From Tessaracoccus timonensis (GTDB lineage Bacteria; Actinomycetota; Actinomycetes; Propionibacteriales; Propionibacteriaceae), in NCBI RefSeq assembly GCF_900343145.1, contig NZ_LT996886.1, positions 682,001 through 746,000 of the forward strand: DNA of 64,000 bases. Reading direction: 5' to 3'. The notes beneath the pieces are model-generated. The model made no database searches. It was not told where the DNA came from and saw only the letters and a program-made list of their open reading frames with translations. This document shows, one piece after another, positions 51,922 to 61,392 of the stretch (within the stretch, counting starts at the first letter, position 1; each line of letters opens with the position of its first letter). Both the position numbers and the translations under genes were made by a program.

Positions 51922-52428
51922 TTACTTGGCGGGTACAGACAGCGAACCGCTGTCGATGGTCATCTGTCCGTCTTGCAGCTTCAGATCGCCGTACCGCGGG
52001 TTGAGCTCAACCTCGTCGACGAGGGTCTGCAGCGCTGCGGTGAATTCGTCGGGTGAGACCGTCTGCTGCAGCTGGGCGAGCGCGGCGTCGAACGACATCT
52101 GGCCGGCAATGAAGTCGTGGCAGACCTTGTTCGACGCGTATTGCGGGAGCTGCTGCTGGATGGTCTGTTCAATCTGTCCACGCGGAGGAGTCGAGTTCTT
52201 GAACACGTCGTGATCCAGTAGCTTGCCGAAGGCCGAGTAGACAGCGATGGTGCGCTCCGGCGCCTGCGCGACGTAGTCGCCGCACTGCTCCATCACGTCG
52301 GTGACGGCATCCGCCTTCACCACTTCGTTGCCTACCACAGCGGCGTTGTTCGGAGAGTGTGCACACCCAGCGAGCAACAGACTCGCGGCAGCGACACCAA
52401 CCAGCGGTTTCCAAGCAGACTTCTTCAC
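51922..52428 (-). CDS. Lipoprotein, SurA N-terminal-like
   Basis: The 168-residue protein starts at GTG 52428 with a lipobox signal (AAASLLLAGCAHSPNNAAV). The mature start NNAAVVGNEVVKADAVTDVM resembles the N-terminal helical chaperone region of SurA/PrsA-type proteins, and such genes usually lie between mfd and mazG in actinobacteria. No peptidyl-prolyl isomerase domain is present. It would be a membrane-anchored extracytoplasmic chaperone-like protein; this role is inferred. Confidence 0.8.
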   Translation of the reverse strand: MKKSAWKPLVGVAAASLLLAGCAHSPNNAAVVGNEVVKADAVTDVMEQCGDYVAQAPERTIAVYSAFGKLLDHDVFKNSTPPRGQIEQTIQQQLPQYASNKVCHDFIAGQMSFDAALAQLQQTVSPDEFTAALQTLVDEVELNPRYGDLKLQDGQMTIDSGSLSVPAK

Positions 52429-52481
52429 GTGCCGTACCCTACCAGCCGCCGGGCAACTGGGATTCACGCCCGCCGCCGGGA

Positions 52482-55400
52482 TCAGCCGAAGATTTGCTCG
52501 ACGAGCGTCGTCGCCCAGGGGAGGTAGTCGCCGTCGGGCTTCGGCACCATGATGAAACCAGGCTTGATCCTCGAGCCGGGATATAGCCGTTCGAGACGCA
52601 ACTTGCGCGATTCTGGTAGCTCGACGGGGGCGAAGCGCACCACTTTCCCCGCCGGCGCGATCTCCTCGACCCCCGCCTTGCGGGCGAGGTTGCGCAGGTG
52701 CGCGACGCCCAGCAGATTCTCCACCTGTGGTGGCAGTGGCCCGTAGCGGTCGGTGAGCTCGGCGCGCGCGGCGTCGATGTCCTCGTCGGAGCGGATTTCT
52801 GCCACCTGCTTGTACATTTCGAGGCGCAGGCGTTCGGAGCTGATGTAGTCGTCGGGGATGTTCGCGTCGACGGGGATGTCGATGCGCATCTGCGGCTCGG
52901 CCTCGGGCATTTCGCCGCGGTAGGCCTGCACGGCTTCGCCGACCATGCGCAGGTAGAGGTCGAATCCGACGCCCTCGATGTGGCCCGACTGGTCTTCGCC
53001 CAGCAGGTTGCCGGCGCCGCGCAGTTCGAGGTCGCGCATGGCGATGGACATGCCGGCGCCGAGGTCGGTGTTCGCCGCCATCGTCGCGAGCCGCTCGTGC
53101 GCGGTCTCGCTCAGCGGGCGGTCCGTCGGGTACAGGAAGTACGCGTAGCCGCGCTCCCTGGAACGCCCGACGCGCCCGCGCAGCTGGTGCATCTGGGAGA
53201 GGCCGAGGTTGTCGGCGCGGTCGATGATGAGCGTGTTGGCGGTCTGGATGTTCAGGCCGGCCTCGACGATGGTCGTCGCGAGCAGCACGTCGGCGCGGCG
53301 CTCCATGAAGTCGAGCATCACCTGCTCGAGGCGTTTCTCGTTCATCTGCCCGTGGGCGGTGACGATTCGAGCCTCGGGGACGATCTCGCGCAGATGGGCG
53401 GCGGCTTTCTCGATGGTGCTCACGCGGTTGTGCACGTAGAACACTTGGCCCTCACGGGCGAGTTCGCGACGAATCGCCGCCCGCACCTGCGCGTCGTCGT
53501 AGGGGCCGGCGAAGGTGAGCACCGGGTGGCGTTCCTCCGGCGGGGTGGCGATGACGGACATCTCGCGGATGCCCGTAATGGAGGTTTCGAGCGTGCGCGG
53601 GATGGGGGTCGCCGACATGGTGAGCACGTCGACGTTCAGTCGCATCGACTTCAGGCGCTCCTTATGTTCGACGCCGAAGCGCTGTTCCTCGTCGATGATG
53701 ACGAGGCCCAAATCTTTGAATTCGACTTCTTTGCTGAGCAGGCGATGGGTGCCGATGATGACGTCGACTTTGCCCTTCGCCAGGTCTTCCAGGGTGCGCT
53801 TGGCCTGCGCGTCGGTTTGGAATCGCGACAGCTGCGCCACCCGGACGGGGAACCCTGCGAAACGCGACGCGAACGTCTCGTAATGCTGTCCGACAAGGAG
53901 CGTCGTCGGCACGAGCACCGCCACCTGTTTGCCGTCTTGCACCGCCTTGAATGCGGCGCGTACCGCGATTTCCGTTTTCCCGTAGCCGACGTCGCCGCAG
54001 ATCAGGCGATCCATCGGCACGACGGATTCCATGTCGTGCTTCACTTCTTCGATAGCCGACAACTGGTCGGGGGTTTCGACGAACGAGAAGGCGTCCTCGA
54101 GTTCGCGCTGCCAATCGTTGTCGGGCGCGAACGCGTGCCCCTTCGTGGCCTGCCTCGCCGCGTACAGCTTGATGAGTTCCGCGGAGATCTCGCGCACGGC
54201 CTTCCGGGCGCGGGCTTTGCGTTTCGTCCAGTCGGCACCGCCCATTTTGTCGAGCGACGGCGTCTCCGCGCCGACGTAGCGCGAGAGCTGGTCGAGCTGA
54301 TCCATCGGCACGAATAGGCGATCCCCCGGCTGCCCACGCTTGCTCGGCGCGTACTCGATGACGAGGTAGTCGCGCGCGGCGCCGTGCACGATGCGCTGCG
54401 CGGATTCGATGAAGCGCCCCACGCCGTGCTGCTCGTGGACGACGAGGTCGCCCTTCTTCAGCTCGAGCGGTTCGATGCGGTTCTTGCGGCGGCGCGGGAG
54501 GCGTCGCTCTTGCTGGTCGCGAACCTGCTGGCCTGTGAGCTCGCTGGCCGTGATGAGCTCAACCCGGGGCCCGTCCGCGCGCCAACCCGCCATGGCCCGC
54601 CCCACCACGACGGAGACGCTCCCCGCCGCGGGTTCCCCGTCGAGGGTATCCAGCGACGCGCGAACGCCCTGCTCAGCGCACAGTTCGACGAGGCGCTGGG
54701 CCAGGCCCTTGCCTTCCACCATGAGCACGACGCGCCAGCCGTCTCCGACGCGGGCGCGGATGTGGTCGATCGCCGCGTCGGAGTTGCCGCGGAATGTCTC
54801 GGTGGGTGCGACGTCGAAGTTGCGGTGGTGCGCGCCTTCAGCGGAGTATTCGTCGTCGACATCCGTTTGGAATGGGCTCAGCTGCCACCACCTGTGGCCG
54901 AGCGCGAGCGTGTGGTCGCGCACGTCGGCCAGCTCCCAGTAGGCGGATGCTTCGAGGTCGATGGGCGACGTGCCTCCCCCGGCGGCCGCGGCCCAGCTGG
55001 CGTCGAGGAACTCGCGGCTGGTGGCGACGAGCTCGCTCGCGCGGGTGCGGATGAGCTCCGGCGCGATGGCCAACACCAGCGAACGTTGCGGCAGTACGTC
55101 GACGAGCAACTCCACCCCGTCGACGAGCACCGGGATGAGTGCCTCCATGCCCTCGACGGCTTGCCCTTCGGCGATGCGGCCGAGCATGTCGCCCAGTTCG
55201 GGATGCTGCGCGGCGATGGCCTTGGCGCGGGCGCGGACGTCGTCGGTGAGCAGCAGCTCGCGACAGGGCGCGGCGGTGACTTCGTCGACGGTGTCGCCGG
55301 TGGAGCGCTGATCGGCGACGTGGAACGTGCGGATCTCGTCCACTTCGTCGCCGAAGAAATCGACTCGGAAGGGGTGCTCAGCGGTGGGTGGGAACACGTC

Positions 55401-55946
55401 GATGATGCCGCCTCGCACCGCGAACTCGCCGCGGCGCTCCACCATGTCGACGCGCGAGTAGGCGGCGTCGACGAGGGCCTGCTGCACGTCGGTGAGTTCG
55501 TAGTCCTTCCCGACGGTGAGCGTGACGGGCTGCATCTGCGACAGCCCCTTGACTTGGGGTTGCAGCACGGAGCGCACGGGTGCGACGACCACCTGCGGCG
55601 GGCATTCAGAGGCGATGCGACGCAGCGCGGCGAGGCGTTTGCCGACGGTGTCCGCGCGCGGCGAGAGGCGCTCGTGCGGGAGCGTTTCCCAGGCCGGGAA
55701 GTACACCACTTCGTCGCCGCCCAGCCAGGTGGAGAGCTCGTCGACGAGCTGCTCGGCCTCGCGGTACGTAGAGGTGACGGCCAACACCGTCGAGCCTTGT
55801 TCCGCGATGGCGGCGGTGAGGATGGGGAAATACGCGGGCACCCCAGAGAGATCGAGTGCCGTGACGCCTCGGCGGCGAACGTCGTCGAGGGTATTGCGAA
55901 GCGCCGGATCCGACGTGAGGGCTTGCAGTAGTCCGGGGAACTTCAC
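52482..55946 (-). CDS. mfd: Transcription-repair coupling factor Mfd
   Basis: The 1154-residue ATP-dependent translocase removes stalled RNA polymerase and recruits UvrA. The degenerate UvrB-like N-terminus includes YFPAWETLPHERLSPRADTV. The polymerase-interaction domain starts KKGDLVVHEQHGVGRFIESA. The RecG-like motor has Walker A CGDVGYGKTEIAVRAAFKAV, motif II LVIIDEEQRFGVEHKERLKS and motif VI QLRGRVGRSRERGYAYFLYP. The C-terminal domain contains LRLEMYKQVAEIRSDEDIDA. The start is GTG 55946. Large open frames on the opposite strand are shadows. Confidence 0.97.
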   Translation of the reverse strand: MKFPGLLQALTSDPALRNTLDDVRRRGVTALDLSGVPAYFPILTAAIAEQGSTVLAVTSTYREAEQLVDELSTWLGGDEVVYFPAWETLPHERLSPRADTVGKRLAALRRIASECPPQVVVAPVRSVLQPQVKGLSQMQPVTLTVGKDYELTDVQQALVDAAYSRVDMVERRGEFAVRGGIIDVFPPTAEHPFRVDFFGDEVDEIRTFHVADQRSTGDTVDEVTAAPCRELLLTDDVRARAKAIAAQHPELGDMLGRIAEGQAVEGMEALIPVLVDGVELLVDVLPQRSLVLAIAPELIRTRASELVATSREFLDASWAAAAGGGTSPIDLEASAYWELADVRDHTLALGHRWWQLSPFQTDVDDEYSAEGAHHRNFDVAPTETFRGNSDAAIDHIRARVGDGWRVVLMVEGKGLAQRLVELCAEQGVRASLDTLDGEPAAGSVSVVVGRAMAGWRADGPRVELITASELTGQQVRDQQERRLPRRRKNRIEPLELKKGDLVVHEQHGVGRFIESAQRIVHGAARDYLVIEYAPSKRGQPGDRLFVPMDQLDQLSRYVGAETPSLDKMGGADWTKRKARARKAVREISAELIKLYAARQATKGHAFAPDNDWQRELEDAFSFVETPDQLSAIEEVKHDMESVVPMDRLICGDVGYGKTEIAVRAAFKAVQDGKQVAVLVPTTLLVGQHYETFASRFAGFPVRVAQLSRFQTDAQAKRTLEDLAKGKVDVIIGTHRLLSKEVEFKDLGLVIIDEEQRFGVEHKERLKSMRLNVDVLTMSATPIPRTLETSITGIREMSVIATPPEERHPVLTFAGPYDDAQVRAAIRRELAREGQVFYVHNRVSTIEKAAAHLREIVPEARIVTAHGQMNEKRLEQVMLDFMERRADVLLATTIVEAGLNIQTANTLIIDRADNLGLSQMHQLRGRVGRSRERGYAYFLYPTDRPLSETAHERLATMAANTDLGAGMSIAMRDLELRGAGNLLGEDQSGHIEGVGFDLYLRMVGEAVQAYRGEMPEAEPQMRIDIPVDANIPDDYISSERLRLEMYKQVAEIRSDEDIDAARAELTDRYGPLPPQVENLLGVAHLRNLARKAGVEEIAPAGKVVRFAPVELPESRKLRLERLYPGSRIKPGFIMVPKPDGDYLPWATTLVEQIFG

Positions 55947-56019
55947 ACCACCATCCTAGGGGGTTGCTGTGACAGCGGCATGTGTGCTCCTCGCGCAGCG
56001 CTTGGAACCCAATATGCCG

Positions 56020-56069
56020 CTTAGGTGGTAGTTCTGCGCCCATACACGGACGCTGAACTACCACCTAAG
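56020..56069. repeat. Inverted repeat upstream of mfd
   Basis: CTTAGGTGGTAGTTC (56020-56034) pairs perfectly with 56055-56069. Pairing continues inward with mismatches (GCG/CGC). It lies about 75 bp upstream of the mfd start and is flanked by non-conserved sequence, so it is probably another member of the palindrome class and not a terminator. Confidence 0.75.
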
Positions 56070-56823
56070 GCCAGGCACAGCGCTCGAATGCGGCTCGCGG
56101 CGCCTGCCCCTCGGCGGTCCTGTCACAACTCGACGAGTGCCCGAGCTGGTAGAAGATCCAGGCGCGCCCGTCGTCGAGGATGAGGCGACGGCGCCCTCCA
56201 ACGCCCAAGCCCCCGTGGCAGGGAAGGAGCACGCAGCCGACGAAGACGCCCAGCAGCGCAAGTGGTCGGCCATCGTCCTCCGCACGCTCCAGGATCTGGC
56301 TACTCGGGCCAACGTAGCGAGCGATGGCGGGCTAGCGCTGGTGCTCATCGTCGCAGCATTCGGCGGCTGGGGTTTCGCCACCTCGGCAGTCGAAGAGACG
56401 CTGCCCACCGCCGCCCCGTCCGAGGCCACGACGGCCGAGCCCTTCGAATTCGATGCCAGCGCCTGCGCCAACGTCACGAGCCGCAGGGCCTCAACGTACG
56501 CCGTGATCCCGGCGCCGGCCACAGGAATGCCATCCGGCCGATCGTCCCGAGCAGGTACAGCCCGTCAAGGCTGACCAGTGCCTGGCGAGCACGCGCCACC
56601 CGAGCACCGGCGTCTCGCCCGTACGGCTGATCCCTTCGCGGAGTACCTCCATGCCAGAAAATGCTAATGGCGAGGCAGGGCCATCAACGGGCTGATCGCG
56701 GAGATCAGCCAGAGAAAGTGATTCATGTCCGAGTCCCCGCATCCCCTGGGTGTATGCGACTCACCGCCAACTTCGCGCGCCCTAACAAAGGTGCATGACC
56801 GTTTCCACCGGTAGTCTTCCCGC
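56070..56823. other. 754-bp stretch without a supportable gene
   Basis: No recognised gene is present. A plus-strand frame at 56137-56574 (145 codons) contains a hydrophobic stretch GGLALVLIVAAFGGWGFATS after an acidic start, but it has no visible ribosome-binding site and ends abruptly. On the minus strand a short frame includes QALVSLDGLYLLGTIGRMAF, interrupted by frame changes. Either could be a relic. The mixed, patchy coding character on both strands fits decayed DNA. Confidence 0.4.
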
Positions 56824-57876
56824 ATGTACCGCTCCGTCCGCGCAATGCTTATCGGCGTCCTCGCCGCGACGACGCTCGTCTCCGGCTGCGGGTCCCCCGC
56901 GGCCCCATCCCAGACGACCAGCCCGGCCACCTCCGGCGCCGAGGGGTCGCCGTCGGCTGCACCTTCTGCGCCGGCCACCCAGGAGGTAGAGGTGGGGCCA
57001 CACAAGCTGCCTGGCACGCTCCGTCGTCCCGACGGCAAGCGTCGCCCGATCGCGGTGCTGTTGGTGTGGGGCTCCGGCCCGCACGACCGCGACTCGACGA
57101 TCGGTAAGGCCGGCAACAAGGGGTTCAAGGACATCGCTGAGGGGTTGGCCGCCGAGGGGATTACAAGCCTGCGCTTCGACAAGCGCAGCAAAGCCCACCC
57201 GGAGCTATTCACGGACGAGTACACGCTAGAAGACGAGTACTTTGAGGATGTCGACGCAGCCCTCAAGCTGCTGCAGGGCGAGCCGGATCTCGCGCAGGCG
57301 AAGCTGTTCGTCGCAGGCCACAGCCAAGGCGGCATGGTGCTGCCGGAGATTCTCAAGCGCCACACGGACGTGGCCGGTGGCATCTCACTGGCGGGCACGC
57401 CGCGGTCACTGTTCGACATCATTGCTGACCAGCAGGTGGCCGCGATCGACGCGATGCAGATCGACGAGAAGCAGAAGCAGGAGCGTACGAAGCTCGCCCG
57501 CCAGACCGCCGAGCTAGCGAAGAAAATCGACTCCCCTGAAGACACTGTGCCGCTGCAGCTCACCGGCATGAGCGCATCCTACATCGCGAGCCTCAATGCG
57601 CTCGATGCGGCGGGCACGGCACAGCAGCTGCACACGCCGATGCTGTTCCTGCAAGGCGAGGAGGACCAGCAGGTGTTTCCTGACCCTGACTTCGCCGAAT
57701 GGAAGCGGCTGTTGCAGGGGCAGGAGGGTGTGGAGTTCCGCTCCTACCCGGGCCTCAACCACTTCTTCTGGACCTCGCAGGGTCTCCCGCCGCTGGAAGA
57801 TCTCGACGCACCCGCGCACGTGAGCAGCGAGGTCATCCAGGACATGGCCGAGTGGATGCACCGCACCGCGGGTTAA
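56824..57876 (+). CDS. Alpha/beta-hydrolase lipoprotein
   Basis: The 350-residue protein has a type II signal with lipobox TTLVSGCGSP and a Ser/Ala/Pro linker. The alpha/beta-hydrolase domain has LFVAGHSQGGMVLPEILKRH (nucleophile Ser in GHSQG), Asp in LQGEEDQQVFPDPD and His in YPGLNHFFWTSQG. An Ala/Lys/Glu-rich helical insertion (about 215-240) is a cap. It probably acts outside the membrane on an ester; the substrate is unknown. It is convergent with pth, with a CTGAGC/GCTCAG hairpin in the 80-bp gap (about 57928-57960). Confidence 0.87.
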   Translation: MYRSVRAMLIGVLAATTLVSGCGSPAAPSQTTSPATSGAEGSPSAAPSAPATQEVEVGPHKLPGTLRRPDGKRRPIAVLLVWGSGPHDRDSTIGKAGNKGFKDIAEGLAAEGITSLRFDKRSKAHPELFTDEYTLEDEYFEDVDAALKLLQGEPDLAQAKLFVAGHSQGGMVLPEILKRHTDVAGGISLAGTPRSLFDIIADQQVAAIDAMQIDEKQKQERTKLARQTAELAKKIDSPEDTVPLQLTGMSASYIASLNALDAAGTAQQLHTPMLFLQGEEDQQVFPDPDFAEWKRLLQGQEGVEFRSYPGLNHFFWTSQGLPPLEDLDAPAHVSSEVIQDMAEWMHRTAG

Positions 57877-57956
57877 TCTCGAAGGCCGTATCAGCCGCAA
57901 CGCCACCCCGCGCCGTGGCGAGGGTTTCTGAGCTCCGACGACAAGCCCGTCGTGGC

Positions 57957-58532
57957 TCAGGAGTTGAACTTGTTCTGGGCCGCCGCGAGCCCGTGCTGCA
58001 CCAGATATTCGACGGCGTCGGCCGCCACTGCGGCGTCGACGCGCATCGCGTCGAGTTCTTTCGGGCGCATCTTGGCGAGCACCCAATCCGCCGACGGCTG
58101 CCGTCCGGGCGGTCTGCCGATGCCGACGCGCACGCGATGAAAATCGCCGGTGCCCAGGTGCGCGCGGATGGACTTCAGGCCGTTGTGGCCATTGTCTCCC
58201 CCGCCCAGTTTGAGGCGCAGGTGCGACGGTTCGAGATCGAGTTCGTCGTGCACCGCGATCACGTCGGCGGGCTGTACTTTGTGGAAGCGCGCCAGCGCCC
58301 CGACCGCCTCGCCGGACAGATTCATGAACGTAGTGGGTTTGGCCACCACATATTTCGCTCCGGGGCGGACGAACGTGGCAACCTCCGCCTTCATGCGGGA
58401 GTTGATGGAGAAGGAGGAGCCGTGGCGGTCCGCTAGGTCCGACACGGCCCAGAACCCGACGTTGTGCCGGGTGGGGCTGTACGTCGGGCCTGGGTTCCCA
58501 AGCCCGACGACAAGCACCAAGCGGTCGGTCAC
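57957..58532 (-). CDS. pth: Peptidyl-tRNA hydrolase
   Basis: Pth releases peptides from peptidyl-tRNA that drops off ribosomes. The 191-residue protein has VVGLGNPGPTYSPTRHNVGF with the catalytic His, AKPTTFMNLSGEAV, IAVHDELDLEPSHLRLKLGG and GHNGLKSIRAHLGTGDFHRV. GTG 58532 overlaps the rplY stop (GTGA). The rplY-pth pairing is standard and couples a ribosomal protein with a translation-quality enzyme. Confidence 0.97.
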   Translation of the reverse strand: MTDRLVLVVGLGNPGPTYSPTRHNVGFWAVSDLADRHGSSFSINSRMKAEVATFVRPGAKYVVAKPTTFMNLSGEAVGALARFHKVQPADVIAVHDELDLEPSHLRLKLGGGDNGHNGLKSIRAHLGTGDFHRVRVGIGRPPGRQPSADWVLAKMRPKELDAMRVDAAVAADAVEYLVQHGLAAAQNKFNS

Positions 58533-59146
58533 TCCGCCGCTTCCTCCGTGGCTTCACCCTCAGCCTCTTCGCCCTCTTCCTCAACCTCGGGCTCCTCGGG
58601 CTCTTCGTCCGGAAGCACGATTGAAGCGACGAGGGTGTCGGTGTCGATGTCCGGCTCGACCTCGCCAGGGAACTTGATGTCGGAGACGAGCACGTTAGCG
58701 CCCACCTCGAGGCCTTCCACCGACACCTCGACCTGCTCCGGAATGTCGGCAACCGGTGCGAGCACGGGGACGGCGATGAGATCGTGGTTGACGATGAGGC
58801 CAGGCTGCGGCTCGCCGGTAATGACGACGGCAACTTCCACGGCCACCTTCTGACCAGCCTTCACCAGAATGAAGTCGACGTGCTCCACCTCAGGCAGGAT
58901 GGTGTGACGCTGCACCTGCTTGGGCAGGGCAAGCACGGGCTTCTCTTCGCCCTCAACTTCGATGCGGAACAGGGCGTTGGCGGTACGCAGCGCCAGGAAC
59001 AGATCCTTCGCGGGCAGGAGCAGGTGCAACGGATCGGAGCCGTGCCCGTAGAGGACAGCGGGGGTCTGGCCGTCGCGACGGGCGCGGCGCGAGGCACCCT
59101 TACCGAACTCGGTGCGCTTTGTGGCCTTGATTTCAACGTCTGCCAT
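58529..59146 (-). CDS. rplY: 50S ribosomal protein bL25 (CTC form)
   Basis: The 205-residue protein has an N-terminal 5S-rRNA-binding L25 domain (RTEFGKGASRRARRDGQTPA, VLYGHGSDPLHLLLP) and the C-terminal TL5/CTC beta domain (VEGLEVGANVLVSDIKFPGE). It ends in a very acidic Glu-rich tail, common in actinobacteria. ATG 59146 has GAAAGG just upstream. It forms an operon with pth. Confidence 0.96.
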   Translation of the reverse strand: MADVEIKATKRTEFGKGASRRARRDGQTPAVLYGHGSDPLHLLLPAKDLFLALRTANALFRIEVEGEEKPVLALPKQVQRHTILPEVEHVDFILVKAGQKVAVEVAVVITGEPQPGLIVNHDLIAVPVLAPVADIPEQVEVSVEGLEVGANVLVSDIKFPGEVEPDIDTDTLVASIVLPDEEPEEPEVEEEGEEAEGEATEEAAE

Positions 59147-59284
59147 GGGGGTTCCTTTCAACGAAGGCGGACATGCTCACGCCTGTTGAAGGAGCTCGTC
59201 GATCACGGACTGTTCGTCCCTCGCCAGGCAACTCATCGAGTGTACCCCCGACGAGCTCGCTCCCCCAAACACAGGTCTACTCCG

Positions 59285-59373
59285 CGCACCTAACCCGATA
59301 TCCACATTCGTTTGCCAGAACCGCCCGATTTGGCCCAAATCAGCAAACGAATGTGGATATCGGGTTAGGTGCG
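59285..59373. repeat. 89-bp palindrome with perfect 31-bp arms
   Basis: The arms 59285-59315 and 59343-59373 (starting CGCACCTAACCCGATATCCA) are exact complements over 31 bp. The 27-nt loop contains the perfect inner palindrome GATTTGG-C-CCAAATC. It is AT-richer than the neighbouring genes. It lies between the rplY promoter side and the end of the MFS gene, both minus strand. It is the longest exact stem in the window. Confidence 0.95.
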
Positions 59374-59421
59374 ATGCCAGCTCCAATGGGCGATCGCACC
59401 TGCAACCAGGGAACGCTGGGG

Positions 59422-60606
59422 TCAGCCCAGAGGATGATTCCGACGCAGTCGTCCGCGTCGGTGGTCGCGCACCTTGAAGAACGCGATGGGCGCCAGCGCG
59501 GCGAGCAGCGCCAGCACCGCCGCGACGAGGAACCCTCCTGAAGAGCCGGAGTGATCGATCACGAAGCCCGCGACGGCGGAACCGACGGCCGCGCCCACCA
59601 GCTGTCCGGTATTGGCCCACCCGTAGGCCTCGGCGGACTGCTCGAAGCTGATCGTCGATGAGATCAGCGAGAACATGATGGCCAGCGCCGGGGCCATGCC
59701 CAGCCCAGACACGGTGATCGCCACAAATGTGGACGGGAACGAGAGCACCTGGGCTGCCAGCAACGAACCGACGAGCATGGCGCCCATCCACAACGACAGG
59801 GTGAACTTTCCCGACTCGCGATGGCCGAACATCATGCCCGCGACGAGCGAGGCCACCGACATGCCCGCGAGGATGAGCCCCGCCTGCAGCCCGCCCTCAC
59901 CGAAACGGTTCACGACGGAAGCCTCGATCGCGGCCGTCGAGCCGATCATGAGGAACCCGACGACGGTGGCGAGCACGACGGGGCCGCGCAGCAACACTGC
60001 CCCGAACGTGCCGCTGCTCGGCGCGAATTTCACCTCGCCGAGCTCGGGAGCGGAGATGAACCAGGCGCCGCCGATGACGAGCATCGCCGAACACACGACG
60101 AGCCCCACCACCGACGAGATCTGCATCGATATCAGGGTGATAACCATCGGCCCTAGCACCCAAATGATCTCCTGCGCGGATGCGTCGAGAGAGAACAGCC
60201 GCGAGAGCTTGCTCGGGTCTACCAGCTTGGGGTACATCGTCCGCACCGCCGGCTGTACGGGCGGGAAGCTGAAGCCCGCGACGAGACCCACGGCGATCGT
60301 GCCCGCCAGCGGCATCCGAAAGAAGGCGATGCCCAGCAGCGACGCGGCACAAATGAGGGTGGTGGAGACGAGCACCGTGCGCGCTCCAATGCGTCCCATC
60401 AGACGGCTCGTGAACGGCCCGGCGAGGCCCTGACCGATGGACGTCGCGGCCAGCACAAGGCCCGCGGCACCGTAGGATCCAAACAGCCGCTCGACGTGGA
60501 TGAGCAGGCCGAGCGAAATCATGCCGCTGGGGAACCGCGCGAAGATTTGTGATGCGACGATGCGCGCAACGCCCTTCGTCTTCAGCAAGCCCCAATACGA
60601 GTTCAC
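59422..60606 (-). CDS. MFS transporter
   Basis: The 394-residue protein has twelve predicted helices. The N-half contains GQGLAGPFTSRLMGRIGART, a form of the loop 2-3 motif, and GFSFPPVQPAVRTMYPKLVD; the C-half has GMSVASLVAGMMFGHRESGK. It resembles drug/sugar efflux members of the MFS that lack a narrow assignment. The start is GTG 60606. It ends in a basic cytoplasmic tail and is followed by the long palindrome. The substrate is unknown. Confidence 0.9.
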   Translation of the reverse strand: MNSYWGLLKTKGVARIVASQIFARFPSGMISLGLLIHVERLFGSYGAAGLVLAATSIGQGLAGPFTSRLMGRIGARTVLVSTTLICAASLLGIAFFRMPLAGTIAVGLVAGFSFPPVQPAVRTMYPKLVDPSKLSRLFSLDASAQEIIWVLGPMVITLISMQISSVVGLVVCSAMLVIGGAWFISAPELGEVKFAPSSGTFGAVLLRGPVVLATVVGFLMIGSTAAIEASVVNRFGEGGLQAGLILAGMSVASLVAGMMFGHRESGKFTLSLWMGAMLVGSLLAAQVLSFPSTFVAITVSGLGMAPALAIMFSLISSTISFEQSAEAYGWANTGQLVGAAVGSAVAGFVIDHSGSSGGFLVAAVLALLAALAPIAFFKVRDHRRGRLRRNHPLG

Positions 60607-60650
60607 AATTTCCGGATTGTAACCGGATTATCCTGCCTCGTTGCAAGCAT

Positions 60651-61016
60651 TTAGACCGCGCCGATGGCCCACCCTATGGCGCCAGCAACCACGCACATCA
60701 CGAAGCCCAAGAGCCAATACACCGAGAACGTCCGGCTTCGCCCTGCGACGAACAGCCGCAATGCGTCGAGGGCGGCCGTTGAGAAAGTCGTGAAGCCACC
60801 GCAAAAGCCGACGCCCAGCACAGCAACTTCCGTCGGCGTCAGCGTGTGCTTGGCTCCCAATCCCATCACGACCCCCAGCGCGAAGCTGCCCAGCACGTTG
60901 ACCACCAGGGTTCCGGTGGGGAAATGGCGGTTGAGCGGCGCGAGGCAGGAGTCGACGAGGAACCTCGCCGTCGCGCCCAAGCCGCCCGCAACCATGACTA
61001 GCAGGAACTCAGTCAT
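60651..61016 (-). CDS. crcB: Fluoride channel CrcB/Fluc, subunit 1
   Basis: The 121-residue, four-helix protein of the Fluc family exports fluoride as a dual-topology or paired dimer. GGLGATARFLVDSCL is the N-terminal motif with the conserved Arg, TLVVNVLGSFALGV the Asn motif, and VGFCGGFTTFSTAALDAL the Gly/Thr/Phe fluoride-path motif. It overlaps the second crcB by eight bases. No fluoride riboswitch is visible in front of the pair. Confidence 0.94.
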   Translation of the reverse strand: MTEFLLVMVAGGLGATARFLVDSCLAPLNRHFPTGTLVVNVLGSFALGVVMGLGAKHTLTPTEVAVLGVGFCGGFTTFSTAALDALRLFVAGRSRTFSVYWLLGFVMCVVAGAIGWAIGAV

Positions 61017-61392
61017 CGCGCCGCCCCAGCCGCAATCCGAGCGCGGTCATCAACAGTCCGATCAGCAACAGCACCAGCGCAGCAATAAGCTGCGCAGCCA
61101 CGTGTTCCTCATCCGCCGCCCAGCCGACGGCATACGCCGAGTACGTAGTGAATGCGCCGAGCATTCCCGTCGCGAAAAACAACCGGTATGCGCCCCCGCG
61201 GGGGCCAGGGAAGCGAACCACCCAGCTCGTGAATAGACCGAGGAGGAAGGCGCCGAGTGCGTTGATGATCAGAGTCGAAACGTACCCACCGCCGAGCAAG
61301 TCGAGCCCGTGGCGAAGGCCGGTACCGACGCAGCCGCCCAAGAAGACAAGGAGGAGCTTTACCCCAAACGGTAGGGATGCCGGTTGGCTCAC
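61009..61392 (-). CDS. crcB: Fluoride channel CrcB/Fluc, subunit 2
   Basis: The 127-residue partner has GGCVGTGLRHGLDLL, TLIINALGAFLLGLFTSWV and TGMLGAFTTYSAYAVGW. The last is a variant of the usual TTFST motif with Tyr in place of Phe, as expected if the two paralogues form an antiparallel heterodimer with fixed opposite topologies. GTG 61392 overlaps the prs stop (GTGA), so the pair is linked to prs. Confidence 0.93.
   Translation of the reverse strand: MSQPASLPFGVKLLLVFLGGCVGTGLRHGLDLLGGGYVSTLIINALGAFLLGLFTSWVVRFPGPRGGAYRLFFATGMLGAFTTYSAYAVGWAADEEHVAAQLIAALVLLLIGLLMTALGLRLGRRDD

Noticed and set aside
52698-55931. Long open frames on the plus strand opposite mfd
   Set aside because: They are antisense shadows produced by high-GC codon use. 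The protein sequences lack any family character, while mfd is intact on the other strand.
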